Source of the DNA: a virus
Strand: one strand, 5' to 3'
Length of the DNA stretch: 44,433 nucleotides
Virus record (IMG/VR): IMGVR_UViG_3300017605_000781
Span: 1-44,433 of that record
Part shown: positions 22,655 through 29,476 of the stretch, in pieces
Layout: every line of letters begins with the position of its first letter
Position numbering within the stretch: position 1 is the first letter of the stretch
Made by a program: the position numbers and the translations under genes
The notes under the pieces: generated by a model
Databases searched by the model: none
The model's input: the letters and a program-made list of their open reading frames with translations, nothing else
Told to the model about the DNA's origin: nothing

Positions 22655-22756
22655 ATGGATTCCGCACTCCCCGCCTTGTTTTCCGTGTCCGTGGTGGTGC
22701 TTACCTGGGCCTGTGGATTATGGCTGATGCTTGACGCTGTAGACGATAAGGGTTAA
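22655..22756 (+). CDS. Very small membrane protein in the immunity unit
   Basis: 33 residues from the ATG at 22655 with GAGGGA upstream; the frame is open to 22562, so longer forms are possible. One hydrophobic segment (ALFSVSVVVLTWACGLWLML) and an acidic tail. Being in the rightward unit that should be on in lysogens, it could be a superinfection-exclusion peptide; that is inference. Confidence 0.5.
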   Translation: MDSALPALFSVSVVVLTWACGLWLMLDAVDDKG

Positions 22757-22778
22757 AGGGAAGCAGTGAGGCTCCCCG

Positions 22779-22820
22779 CCGCGCTACTCTATGCCATAGT
22801 GGGGCGCGGTCCCTGTTTTT
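22779..22820 (+). terminator. Terminator of the rightward immunity unit
   Basis: CCGCGC (22779-22784) pairs with GCGCGG (22804-22809), with an inner ACT/AGT and CTAT/ATAG pairing, and a T run at 22816-22820. It ends the unit before the convergent HerA-like gene. Confidence 0.65.
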
Positions 22821-22829
22821 GCGGATTTT

Positions 22830-22859
22830 AACCATATTCCCGACATTAGTAATATGGTT
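22830..22859. repeat. AT-rich inverted repeat between convergent genes
   Basis: AACCATATT (22830-22838) and AATATGGTT (22851-22859) are a perfect 9-bp inverted repeat with a 12-nt loop. T or A runs flank it. It may be a bidirectional terminator or a protein site. Confidence 0.6.
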
Positions 22860-22883
22860 TTAGTAAAATGCGTAAAATGCACT

Positions 22884-23876
22884 TTACTTCCACTGCGCCA
22901 ATATTCCCTGCAAGTCTTCTTTGGTGGCGCGTGGCACGTTAACTTGTCGCTTTGGGGTCCCGCCGCCGTGCTTGCAATAGCGCTTGCGAACCTGCACCAG
23001 TTCCGCCGGTTTGCCCGTGGTGGAGAAATAAAACTGCCCACGTTTGAGCGCCTTAATCTGGTCGAAAGAAACCCCTGCCGTATCCAGAAAACTCTTGATG
23101 GCCTTGTAATCTTGTTCGGCTGTGATGCCGCCAAACCAGAACCGGTTGCACTGGGTCAGGATATTCTTGTTTATGGACGCCGGTCGCTGCGTTGCCCAAA
23201 GGCTATCCAACGCCCGCTTGCGGCCACGTTTAGCGACGTGCTGGGACATAGAAAGCGAGTTCGGGCCTTCCTTACTCCCGCCGGCTCCTGTTTGGGGAGC
23301 GAATACCTGGGCCTCTTCGACAACGAGGCGAATCTTTGTTTTAAGAGAATTTTCAAGTTCAAAAAGTTTTTCCGCGATGATAGCGTAGGTTTCGGTTTGT
23401 TCGCCTTCAATCATGTCGGACAGGTCAAACACCACACTCACGCCACGGGTAAGCACGGTTCGGAGAACCTCTTCTATTTTCTCTTCGTCGCTCGGCTCGA
23501 GTGTCACGGTGGCATGGTCTCCACCGGCTACGATGAGCGGGTAACGATCCGCCAGGGTGTACCACTCGCCTTCAGGGTCAATGACACAAACAAGCCCTCC
23601 GGTTTCCAAAGTCTCTTCCAGCAGCACCCCGGCCAGGTAAGACTTCCCCATACCGGAAGAAGCGAGAATTGCATCCCGCTCCCCGCTGTCTTCGTAGTCT
23701 TTTAGGTTTATTTCAAAGGGAGCGCCCGTTTCCACGTTATGCCCCACTTTCAGAATCTGAGGTAACGAACCGCGTTGAACCACCTGAACCGGCTTAGGTG
23801 GTTCAGACACTTTCACCTGTGGTTCAGTCCAACCAAAAGGGGTGAAGTATTCGAGTAGAAAATCTATGACTGCCAT
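22884..23876 (-). CDS. HerA/VirB4-like P-loop ATPase
   Basis: A 330-residue protein. Walker A is ASSGMGKS at residues 72-79 and Walker B is LVVEEAQ at about 184-190. An Arg-finger-like RGRKRALDSLWATQRPA segment follows near 216-232. The N-terminal 45 residues resemble the small HAS-barrel region. HerA ATPases are hexameric DNA translocases, usually paired with the nuclease NurA or with defence nucleases; no such partner is visible here. Last gene of leftward block B, expressed with a small membrane protein. Role unknown: DNA handling, or prophage-encoded exclusion of other phages. Confidence 0.75.
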   Translation of the reverse strand: MAVIDFLLEYFTPFGWTEPQVKVSEPPKPVQVVQRGSLPQILKVGHNVETGAPFEINLKDYEDSGERDAILASSGMGKSYLAGVLLEETLETGGLVCVIDPEGEWYTLADRYPLIVAGGDHATVTLEPSDEEKIEEVLRTVLTRGVSVVFDLSDMIEGEQTETYAIIAEKLFELENSLKTKIRLVVEEAQVFAPQTGAGGSKEGPNSLSMSQHVAKRGRKRALDSLWATQRPASINKNILTQCNRFWFGGITAEQDYKAIKSFLDTAGVSFDQIKALKRGQFYFSTTGKPAELVQVRKRYCKHGGGTPKRQVNVPRATKEDLQGILAQWK

Positions 23877-23894
23877 TATTTATGCCCTGCCTAG

Positions 23895-24056
23895 TTAGAC
23901 ATCGAGTTTCTTAAGACGTTTGGAATGGTAAGCCCTTTTTTCGCCGTCTTTGCACATTAAGATTGCTGTGTTATTGTCAATCTCAATAAGTAGTCCTTCA
24001 ACCCAACCGTCTATAAGCTCGATCCTGTATTCTTCGCCTATTTCTAAAGCGGCCAT
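23895..24056 (-). CDS. Small beta-barrel-like hypothetical protein
   Basis: 53 residues from the ATG at 24056 with GAGGAT seven bases upstream; the longer frame to 24086 lacks an RBS. The pattern EYRIELIDGWVEGLLIEIDNN looks like a small SH3-like barrel. Located just before the HerA-like gene. Confidence 0.55.
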   Translation of the reverse strand: MAALEIGEEYRIELIDGWVEGLLIEIDNNTAILMCKDGEKRAYHSKRLKKLDV

Positions 24057-24058
24057 CG

Positions 24059-24178
24059 CTAATCCTCCAATAAAGGCTTGAGACACTTCCAGATTCTGCG
24101 AATCTCAAGCTCCGTTAATTCAACGTCAGGGAAGAACTGTCGCACTATTTCTTCGGGTGTCATCTCAACCAGTCTCAT
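24059..24178 (-). CDS. 39-residue hypothetical protein
   Basis: The ATG at 24178 overlaps the upstream stop as ATGA, and the stop lies two bases before the next start. The product is an acidic helical peptide (MTPEEIVRQFFPDVELTELE). Tight coupling on both sides supports a real gene. Confidence 0.55.
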   Translation of the reverse strand: MRLVEMTPEEIVRQFFPDVELTELEIRRIWKCLKPLLED

Positions 24179-24543
24179 AAGGCATCAACTGCCTGCTTCA
24201 ATGGTTGTTCCCATGAGTTCAGTTCGGTATTCCCTATAAAGAATATTAGGTCACACGCCGCCCGAATCACCGCGTCTCTTTTCCGTTCCCGTTCTAGGAA
24301 TTCGGCGGGGAGTGCGGAGAGAGCTTTTCTAGCAATCTCCGAATCACTAGGCAGATGATCACTTGTTGGGCAATCACATGGGCCTAAACAAGGTTCACTG
24401 ACTGTCAGGCTGATTATTTTCAAAGCCGCCACCAGCCCCTTAATCTGCGCTTGTTGGGTTTCAAGGGTGGTAAGTGTTACGGCTTCCGATGCTAATCTTG
24501 CGTTCACCTGATCGAATATTTCAGACATGAATTCTTCATTCAT
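24175..24543 (-). CDS. Hypothetical helical protein
   Basis: A 122-residue protein. A Cys/Pro motif in the middle (CLGPCDCP, near residues 52-58) may bind metal. The flanks are helical. Coupled by ATGA to the upstream membrane protein. No family is recognised. Confidence 0.6.
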   Translation of the reverse strand: MNEEFMSEIFDQVNARLASEAVTLTTLETQQAQIKGLVAALKIISLTVSEPCLGPCDCPTSDHLPSDSEIARKALSALPAEFLERERKRDAVIRAACDLIFFIGNTELNSWEQPLKQAVDAL

Positions 24544-24926
24544 TTCTGGGCCAGCTCCTTCGATTTGTCCTTTAAGCTATCAAACAGTGTCTTACAGCTA
24601 TAAGGAGTCTTGGACTCGTTCTGGCAGACACGGCCAATTTCCGACAGCACTTCACCATCCGCCGCCCGACCTTCTTCCGTGAGTTCTTTTTGAATAACGG
24701 AGTAATCCGGGTGGTTGAAAGCCAGTGTTCCACCGATACCAATGCCAATACAAATGAACCACGTTAGAACCGTCAGCGAAACTTTCACAGTGGTTCGGAT
24801 GGTTCGGTCTACTTTGTCCATGAGCTTGTCAGGTGGTGCTGTCATGCCGTTCAGCCTCGGTTCAGGGAGTGGTTCATCATCTATTCTAACTTCGCGATAC
24901 CATTTTTCTTTTGGTTCAGCGCCCAT
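24540..24926 (-). CDS. Single-span membrane protein
   Basis: A 128-residue protein: a polar N-terminal 45 residues, one membrane span near 47-70 (VSLTVLTWFICIGIGIGG), then a C-terminal domain with two Cys (residues about 101-110) that might form a disulfide outside the cytoplasm. The cluster with the HerA-like ATPase suggests a joint role at the membrane, by inference. Confidence 0.6.
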   Translation of the reverse strand: MGAEPKEKWYREVRIDDEPLPEPRLNGMTAPPDKLMDKVDRTIRTTVKVSLTVLTWFICIGIGIGGTLAFNHPDYSVIQKELTEEGRAADGEVLSEIGRVCQNESKTPYSCKTLFDSLKDKSKELAQK

Positions 24927-25155
24927 TTTTCAATTCCTCCATCGCCCTAACCAGTTGATCCACTTTCCCTTGTTTCTTACTTGCCTCCCGCCGCAACCAC
25001 TCAATAAATTCTAGAGTGGGTATTTGGTAGTTGGCCTTCCCCATAATGTCCACACGCGTATATGGGACATTCCCCTTTTCTATATGGTGGTAGAAAGTTA
25101 CGACTGTAATTCCAGCCTTTTGAGCTGCCTCTTGAACCGTAATAAATTCGCGCAT
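24916..25155 (-). CDS. MerR/excisionase-like DNA-binding protein
   Basis: A 79-residue protein. ITVQEAAQKAGITVVTFYHHIEKG followed by PYTRVDIMGKANYQIP is the HTH_17/MerR-like pattern of excisionases and small regulators. GGAA precedes the ATG. It could be Xis for the recombinase at 26210 or a regulator of its own promoter at 25224-25253. Confidence 0.7.
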   Translation of the reverse strand: MREFITVQEAAQKAGITVVTFYHHIEKGNVPYTRVDIMGKANYQIPTLEFIEWLRREASKKQGKVDQLVRAMEELKNGR

Positions 25156-25185
25156 CGGTTTTCCTTAAAATCCTGTCAGTCCTTG

Positions 25186-25211
25186 AAAAACGATAATCAA
25201 AAACGATAATC
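25186..25211. repeat. Tandem 13-bp direct repeat AAAAACGATAATC
   Basis: Two perfect head-to-tail copies (25186-25198 and 25199-25211), with a weaker related AACGATGAAC at about 25238-25247. They lie just downstream of the leftward promoter and upstream of the excisionase-like gene, so an operator or excisionase site is likely. Confidence 0.7.
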
Positions 25212-25223
25212 GAATCAATTACA

Positions 25224-25253
25224 ATAATAATATCTTTAACGATGAACTGTCAA
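25224..25253 (-). promoter_or_regulatory. Leftward promoter for the excisionase/HerA segment
   Basis: On the minus strand, TTGACA (25248-25253), 18-bp spacer, TATTAT (25224-25229). The start would fall near 25217, next to the tandem repeat. It would drive the genes from 25155 to 22884. Confidence 0.65.
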
Positions 25254-25268
25254 GTAATCCTTGACGGT

Positions 25269-25721
25269 TCAAAGCGAGTTCAGTTTTAGGACGATGGCGG
25301 CAATAAGCTCTCGCAGTGGGTGCCTGTTCACTTTTATCTGAGTGTTCAAGTTGGTTCGTTCACGGTTCAAAACAGAGTTCGTTATTTCATGAGCCTCGAT
25401 TGCTTTTTGTTGAGCTTCAAAAGCAATTTCGAGTCCTTCGAACCGTGCGTTTTTGATTTTCTCCGCCTGGAGTTCTGAATGCAGTCTTTCGAGTTCAGCT
25501 TGGAGTTCTGAAACTTTCACGTTGTCCATTTGTGGTTCATGAACTACGCGCTCCGGGATGGTCGATGATTCAACCGGAATGAGTGTCGTGACTTTTCCAT
25601 CCAGGTCTTGTTTTACGACCTCAATTTGCCCGCGCTTAATCCGGGTTCGAACAGTGTTCAAAGGGATTCCGAAAGTCTCAGCGTATTCGGGTACGGTTAG
25701 GTTGATGGTTTCAGAGTCCAT
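25269..25721 (-). CDS. DNA-binding protein with HTH head and coiled-coil tail
   Basis: A 150-residue protein. Residues 8-30 (VPEYAETFGIPLNTVRTRIKRG) are a helix-turn-helix. Residues about 68-125 are a long coiled coil (SELQAELERLHSELQAE), followed by a hydrophobic end. The layout recalls KfrA-like or MerR-like proteins. It overlaps the upstream HigA-like gene, so both may be regulators made together. It may bind the 25186-25211 repeats. Confidence 0.65.
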   Translation of the reverse strand: MDSETINLTVPEYAETFGIPLNTVRTRIKRGQIEVVKQDLDGKVTTLIPVESSTIPERVVHEPQMDNVKVSELQAELERLHSELQAEKIKNARFEGLEIAFEAQQKAIEAHEITNSVLNRERTNLNTQIKVNRHPLRELIAAIVLKLNSL

Positions 25722-25962
25722 TCTCTGTCCAGCCTTCCTTTTTTAAGTCATGCAAGTTCTGGATTTCAAGCCACGCCTTTGGAGAGTGTTCGTAAAATAC
25801 TTTCGAGAGCGCAATCGCCATTTTCGCGGATATTCTTCGCTTGTCGTTTAGTAGGTCTCTAATGTAGTCGCGGCTAAATTTGGTTTTGATTGCTAGTTCT
25901 GGTACTGACAGGCCGTCATCGTCCATGATGGCCCTTATTTCCTGCCCAGGCGATCGAATCAT
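25711..25962 (-). CDS. HigA/VapI-type HTH protein without a toxin partner
   Basis: An 83-residue protein. SPGQEIRAIMDDDGLSVPEL, a HTH with SRDYIRDLLNDKRRIS, and AWLEIQNLHDL match the HigA antitoxin family. No HigB-like gene lies beside it, so it is probably a lone regulator or an antitoxin against a host toxin. Confidence 0.7.
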   Translation of the reverse strand: MIRSPGQEIRAIMDDDGLSVPELAIKTKFSRDYIRDLLNDKRRISAKMAIALSKVFYEHSPKAWLEIQNLHDLKKEGWTENGL

Positions 25963-26012
25963 TCTTCTTTCAAATCCCTATTAAAATCTAACATTCTAAA
26001 AAACGACGAGAA

Positions 26013-26213
26013 TTATGGTTTAGGTGGTTTGGGTAGGGGTTGCCAGTGGGTTGGATGCAAAATCGGGGAGGATTTCCAAAAACCATTAATCCAACCACGC
26101 TCAGAGCGATATCCCACAAATACTCCTCCTTGTGGTTCTGGGGAGTAGAGTAAAATATCTCCGTTTAGCTCAGTGCATGGTGGGGCGGTCATAATCGGCA
26201 TCCATTCACTCAT
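26013..26213 (-). CDS. DUF551-like small protein
   Basis: A 66-residue protein. MSEWMPIMTAPP at the start and ILHPTHWQPLPKPP at the end are the DUF551 marks, common in phages of enteric and related bacteria. Overlaps the recombinase stop as ATGA. Function unknown. Confidence 0.75.
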   Translation of the reverse strand: MSEWMPIMTAPPCTELNGDILLYSPEPQGGVFVGYRSERGWINGFWKSSPILHPTHWQPLPKPPKP

Positions 26214-26797
26214 AGCAGTCCTACAAGCCTCCTCTTTGCTTCGGAATCACCTTCAATGTATCGCTGGGTCACGTTCAGGCTGGAATGGCCCGCCATTTGT
26301 TGGACATCACGCAAGCTAGCTCCAACCTGGGTAGCCTTGCGAGCCGCCATCGTGATGAATGTCCGCCGCCCGGAGTGGGAAGAGCATCCATGAAAACCCA
26401 GGGATTTATACAGCCTCTGGAACCACATGACCACACTGCCAGCCCCCAGGCGCTCGCCTCGCTCGCTGGTAATAACGTAGTCTTCCGGCTCGCGATCCTT
26501 CAACGCGTTCAGTTCGGCCAGCGCCTTGAAAAGTTCAGGATTTACAGGGACATCCCGCCCTGACTTTCCTTTACTAGCCTTGTTTTCCAGGGAGATGACA
26601 TCCAGCAGATGCCCTTGCCCGTCTGTCACCATTCCCCAGGTGAGAAGGGATATCTCTTTTGCCCGGAGGCCCGCCTTGGCTGATAAGAGGAACATTGCCT
26701 TGTCGCGCTCAGGGTAGCGGGTTTTTTGCAAAAACAGAAGGACGACGCGGGTTTGAACGTCGGTCAGGACTTTAGCCTGTTTGCCTTTACCGGACAT
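26210..26797 (-). CDS. Short tyrosine recombinase (integrase)
   Basis: 195 residues, catalytic domain only. Active-site set: Arg 45 (AGLRAKEIS), Lys near 74-78, His 141 and Arg 144 (SSHSGRRT), His 171 (MAGHSSLNVTQRY) and Tyr 180. It lacks the arm-binding and core-binding N-terminal domains of lambda-type integrases and resembles FimB/FimE-size recombinases. Likely role: prophage integration, or inversion of a DNA segment. It overlaps both neighbouring genes, so it is expressed as part of the operon. No clear attP flanks it. Confidence 0.85.
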   Translation of the reverse strand: MSGKGKQAKVLTDVQTRVVLLFLQKTRYPERDKAMFLLSAKAGLRAKEISLLTWGMVTDGQGHLLDVISLENKASKGKSGRDVPVNPELFKALAELNALKDREPEDYVITSERGERLGAGSVVMWFQRLYKSLGFHGCSSHSGRRTFITMAARKATQVGASLRDVQQMAGHSSLNVTQRYIEGDSEAKRRLVGLL

Positions 26798-27074
26798 GAG
26801 ACTGTTGCTCTTTCTCTAAAAGCAAAGCTGCGTGGGCTTCTAAAAGACTTTTTACAGACCATTTCGCCTCATAAATAAAGTGGGCGTCTTTTTTTTCAAA
26901 AACCCCCTCCCTCAACTGGACAGAAAACTTGAAAGTGGGCTGACTTTCGACCGTCCATCCACCGTTGAACATTTTCCAAGGGCCAGCGCTAGATTTTTCT
27001 GCATAGTCATATAAAGTGTAAAAATCTGGAGCCAGCCGTTTTAGTATTTCAATTGTTGTTTCAGGTTCGTTCAT
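26787..27074 (-). CDS. Phage accessory protein (Ead/Ea22-like pattern)
   Basis: 95 residues. A GPW motif near residue 31, a DAHFIYEAK segment and a Leu-rich end (LLEAHAALLLEKE) resemble accessory proteins found in early regions of many proteobacterial phages. It overlaps the recombinase start by 11 nt. Upstream, 27075-27189 (115 bp) has only a 28-codon ORF of low confidence. Confidence 0.5.
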   Translation of the reverse strand: MNEPETTIEILKRLAPDFYTLYDYAEKSSAGPWKMFNGGWTVESQPTFKFSVQLREGVFEKKDAHFIYEAKWSVKSLLEAHAALLLEKEQQSHVR

Positions 27075-27189
27075 TGCGTATTCTCACTTTCAAATAAAAT
27101 ACATCGAGTTCCAAAAGGCCTGGTTTTAATAATCCCTGGGAAGCCATGCTATATCATCACTCGTTATAATCGTGGAGTTATGCATCGAG

Positions 27190-27372
27190 TTACGGGCCTA
27201 CGAATCGGGAAAAATCATATATACATCTTTTACATATATGGTGTTCAGCCACATCAAATACAAGCTCCTCTAGCCCATCATTTCGAAGCCCATAGCCATA
27301 GATCGTATCTTGTGCGTCTTCGTACATGAACACGCTGTTGCACGTGTTGCATATATACTCTGTTTTCTTCAT
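27190..27372 (-). CDS. Small zinc-ribbon protein
   Basis: 60 residues. CNTC near residue 8 and CKRC near 47 form a four-Cys zinc site; it starts one base after the upstream stop. No family is recognised. Confidence 0.55.
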   Translation of the reverse strand: MKKTEYICNTCNSVFMYEDAQDTIYGYGLRNDGLEELVFDVAEHHICKRCIYDFSRFVGP

Positions 27373-27678
27373 CTAAGCCCTGCCTTCTGCTTTAGCGATG
27401 GCGGCTTCTAATTCTCGCTCGTAGCCATAGCGCAAGCCTTGCATGTCGAAATCGGTCCGCATAGCTGTCAGAATATCGCGCAGCATTTCCAACATCTCCG
27501 GCGCTGCTGCTATTAGGTGGGCGTTGGCCTTATCTTGCTTATGGATGTCTGGATATGCCGAATCGCTACCAATTTCAGCTATGGTCCCGAAGCTTTTCCC
27601 ATTCCGAACTTCGTCGTGGATATAGATTGTGTTGCTTCCTTGAGTTGTAGCCATCCAAGGCCCCGGCGTATGCGTCAT
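27373..27678 (-). CDS. Common phage accessory protein (TPGPW family)
   Basis: A 101-residue protein. MTHTPGPW at the start and NAHLIAAAPEMLEMLRDI (residues 52-69) form a pattern I recognise from many proteobacterial phages and prophages. Function unknown. ATGA overlap with the upstream gene. Confidence 0.65.
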   Translation of the reverse strand: MTHTPGPWMATTQGSNTIYIHDEVRNGKSFGTIAEIGSDSAYPDIHKQDKANAHLIAAAPEMLEMLRDILTAMRTDFDMQGLRYGYERELEAAIAKAEGRA

Positions 27679-27857
27679 TCTTCAAACTCCAAAGCATTAT
27701 CTATCTGTAAACGTATCCAAGCAGAGCCACCAAGTTCAGTTAACTTGTCGTGCTGGTCTTCGGTCATCCAGGCGTAGAATCGGGACGGATAAGTGCATAT
27801 TTTATCTTCTGGTGCCTTCCGGGGCCGGCCTTTGGGTCTGGGTGGGTGTTTAGGCAT
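27675..27857 (-). CDS. Small AT-hook DNA-binding protein
   Basis: 60 residues. PKGRPRKAP near residues 8-16 is an AT-hook. The C-terminal helix pair could be a ribbon-helix-helix remnant (MTEDQHDKLTELGGSAWIRL). It may regulate the surrounding genes. TAATG start overlap. Confidence 0.6.
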   Translation of the reverse strand: MPKHPPRPKGRPRKAPEDKICTYPSRFYAWMTEDQHDKLTELGGSAWIRLQIDNALEFEE

Positions 27858-28354
27858 TAGTTAAATAAAACCCCTTTCCGATTGTTCCAGCGATCCTGTA
27901 CGCTTTCCGCAGAAGCTGGGCCAATCCTAGATATACAGCAATTCAATATAAATTCTTTTGCGAAAGTTACAGGGTAGTATACTGTGTTGTGCTTAGCTTC
28001 GATTTTTGGATTTCCCCCACAGAAAGGGCATGTTTTCAAGTCGAATCCGATAAATATCGCTTGGTAAGCCTTTACCGATTCGTCTGGTTCGGGATACCTC
28101 CACTCTGTTTCTTGCTCTTGATTTGTACGCCTGTACCCATCCCAATGAGTAAGCGATATCGGCCAAGGCTGGGATTTGTCATAGCCCATTCCGCACATTG
28201 TTATTTCATCTACCCATTCTGTTTGGATTAAAAGATTCCCATGTTCTTTAGCAGGTGCTCTGAACCAGCAGAGTCCTGTTTTAATAGGTCTTGCATCGTC
28301 AAATTTTATCCATTTCTTTTCTGCGGAGGTTTGGAATTTTGACCAAGTCTTCAT
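27857..28354 (-). CDS. Lar-like protein fused to a DUF551-like domain
   Basis: A 165-residue protein. Residues about 14-85 (KWIKFDDARP to ISLTHWDGYRR) resemble a DUF551-type fold. The C-terminal part (CPFCGG at 109-114, Cys-Cys at 139-140, WNNR at 156-159) is a Lar restriction-alleviation zinc domain. AGGAG before the ATG is strong. Such proteins may inhibit host restriction, but only the Rac Lar has direct proof. Confidence 0.7.
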   Translation of the reverse strand: MKTWSKFQTSAEKKWIKFDDARPIKTGLCWFRAPAKEHGNLLIQTEWVDEITMCGMGYDKSQPWPISLTHWDGYRRTNQEQETEWRYPEPDESVKAYQAIFIGFDLKTCPFCGGNPKIEAKHNTVYYPVTFAKEFILNCCISRIGPASAESVQDRWNNRKGVLFN

Positions 28355-28381
28355 TTTAATCTCCTTCGTTGTTGCTCTTGG

Positions 28382-28786
28382 TTAAGCTGTAACGTAATCC
28401 CAGCCTTTGGGTGCGGTTGTTTCTGGGAAATGGAGTGCAGCCGATCGTGCAGCATCGGTATCAGGGCCTTTTTTTCTTACATCTTGTTGAGCAAGAATGA
28501 CAGTGTGGGCGATGTCACGCAGATTGGAAAGGGTGTTTGCTTTGCCCATTTTGTATTCATGATGGCTTACGACGACGAGGTTGTCATATTTAAAACTGTA
28601 TCCTCTGGAGGTGCCATCCGGTAAAAGCTCCATTGTGCCAATATATTCAATTGGAATGTTATTTTCCAGGCAGTAAGTTTTGGTGTTTTCATATTTAAGT
28701 GTTCTGTCTTTTATCCGTTGTCCGGCTTTGGGGACTGGCTTGCCTTTGGCTTCATACCACTCTTTATACGTCTTGGATTGAGTCAT
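28382..28786 (-). CDS. First gene of leftward block B, hypothetical
   Basis: A 134-residue protein. The start has AGGA upstream and lies 79 bases from the -10 of the promoter at 28865. The N-terminal 30 residues are Lys-rich, then mixed alpha/beta. No family is recognised. As the first gene of an early unit it may act on the host. Confidence 0.6.
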   Translation of the reverse strand: MTQSKTYKEWYEAKGKPVPKAGQRIKDRTLKYENTKTYCLENNIPIEYIGTMELLPDGTSRGYSFKYDNLVVVSHHEYKMGKANTLSNLRDIAHTVILAQQDVRKKGPDTDAARSAALHFPETTAPKGWDYVTA

Positions 28787-28864
28787 TTCCTAATTCCTTC
28801 TCGTTATCTAAACCTGTCTAGCAGTTGGGAGGAGCGCCTCGCCTTTGCTGCTCTCGACTCTTTT

Positions 28865-28893
28865 ATAATAACACTGGTTTTATCGTAAGTCAA
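28865..28893 (-). promoter_or_regulatory. Leftward promoter of block B
   Basis: On the minus strand, TTGACT (28888-28893), 17-bp spacer, TATTAT (28865-28870). Strong sigma70-type promoter in front of the gene at 28786. Confidence 0.75.
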
Positions 28894-28924
28894 TAGATAA
28901 TTTCATCAAACTTAAAAAATTTGG

Positions 28925-28958
28925 AACTTGTAAACTAACTTGTAAAACTCTACAAGTT
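28925..28958. promoter_or_regulatory. AACTTGTAA repeat array between divergent promoters
   Basis: AACTTGTAA at 28925-28933 and again at 28937-28945 (12-bp step), and the inverse copy TACAAGTT at 28951-28958. The array ends eight bases before the -35 of the rightward promoter and lies 32 bases upstream of the leftward -35. It looks like the site of a regulator of both transcripts. Confidence 0.7.
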
Positions 28959-28966
28959 ACAAAGGC

Positions 28967-28996
28967 TTGACATTAAAATCCGTAACATCATAAAAA
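28967..28996 (+). promoter_or_regulatory. Rightward promoter of the late block
   Basis: TTGACA (28967-28972), 18-bp spacer, TAAAAA (28991-28996); the -10 is weak, so activation at the adjacent array is plausible. An extended TGCTACACT at about 29005-29013 is an alternative -10. Non-coding DNA runs from 28787 to 29038. Confidence 0.55.
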
Positions 28997-29038
28997 TACA
29001 GATGTGCTACACTTTCCGCAGTAAAGTAGTTTTCTTTT

Positions 29039-29476
29039 TTGGCAACGCCCGCAGCACTGGCCTTAAGTGGTATCGCCGGGCGAATAGGGGACGCAACCGC
29101 AATGGCCCAGATTGTCCACTGCGCAGTAAGAACGCGCGCTAAAACCTACCGCCTCGCAAGCAGTAAGCCAGCCTACGAATTCCAGATTGCCTACCACGGA
29201 CGGGGCTGTAAGGGCTGTGGAGAGGCGTTTATCTATTGGCAGGGCGAATACCCAAACGGCACCCGTACGGAGCTATTCCCGGTGCCAAGCCAAGAGCATC
29301 AACACTGGCTTCGTCGCATCCAGGCGGGTGAGGCAAAGCCCGAAGCCCAACTCATGAGCGAATATTCCAGGCGCATCGCAGGCCATATCGACGGACAAAT
29401 ACAGTATCAAACCAAGCTGCGCCAAGCGCACCGCTGGTATAAAGGAGAACGAGTTGAACAGCACCGAAATCACTAA
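29039..29476 (+). CDS. First late-block gene, hypothetical Cys-motif protein
   Basis: 145 residues from a TTG at 29039, or 124 from the ATG at 29102 (AGGGG upstream). The start is uncertain; the N-terminal Ala-rich part looks less conserved. A CKGCGEAF motif lies near residue 60 (of the long form), giving a possible zinc knuckle. The C-terminus is helical with many Gln, Arg and His. The position upstream of the packaging genes suggests a regulator or packaging aid; this is a guess. Confidence 0.6.
   Translation: MATPAALALSGIAGRIGDATAMAQIVHCAVRTRAKTYRLASSKPAYEFQIAYHGRGCKGCGEAFIYWQGEYPNGTRTELFPVPSQEHQHWLRRIQAGEAKPEAQLMSEYSRRIAGHIDGQIQYQTKLRQAHRWYKGERVEQHRNH

Noticed and set aside
25711-25962. 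HigBA toxin-antitoxin pair
   Set aside because: Only the HigA-like part is present. The neighbours (DUF551-like and a HTH-coiled-coil protein) have no RelE/HigB toxin pattern.
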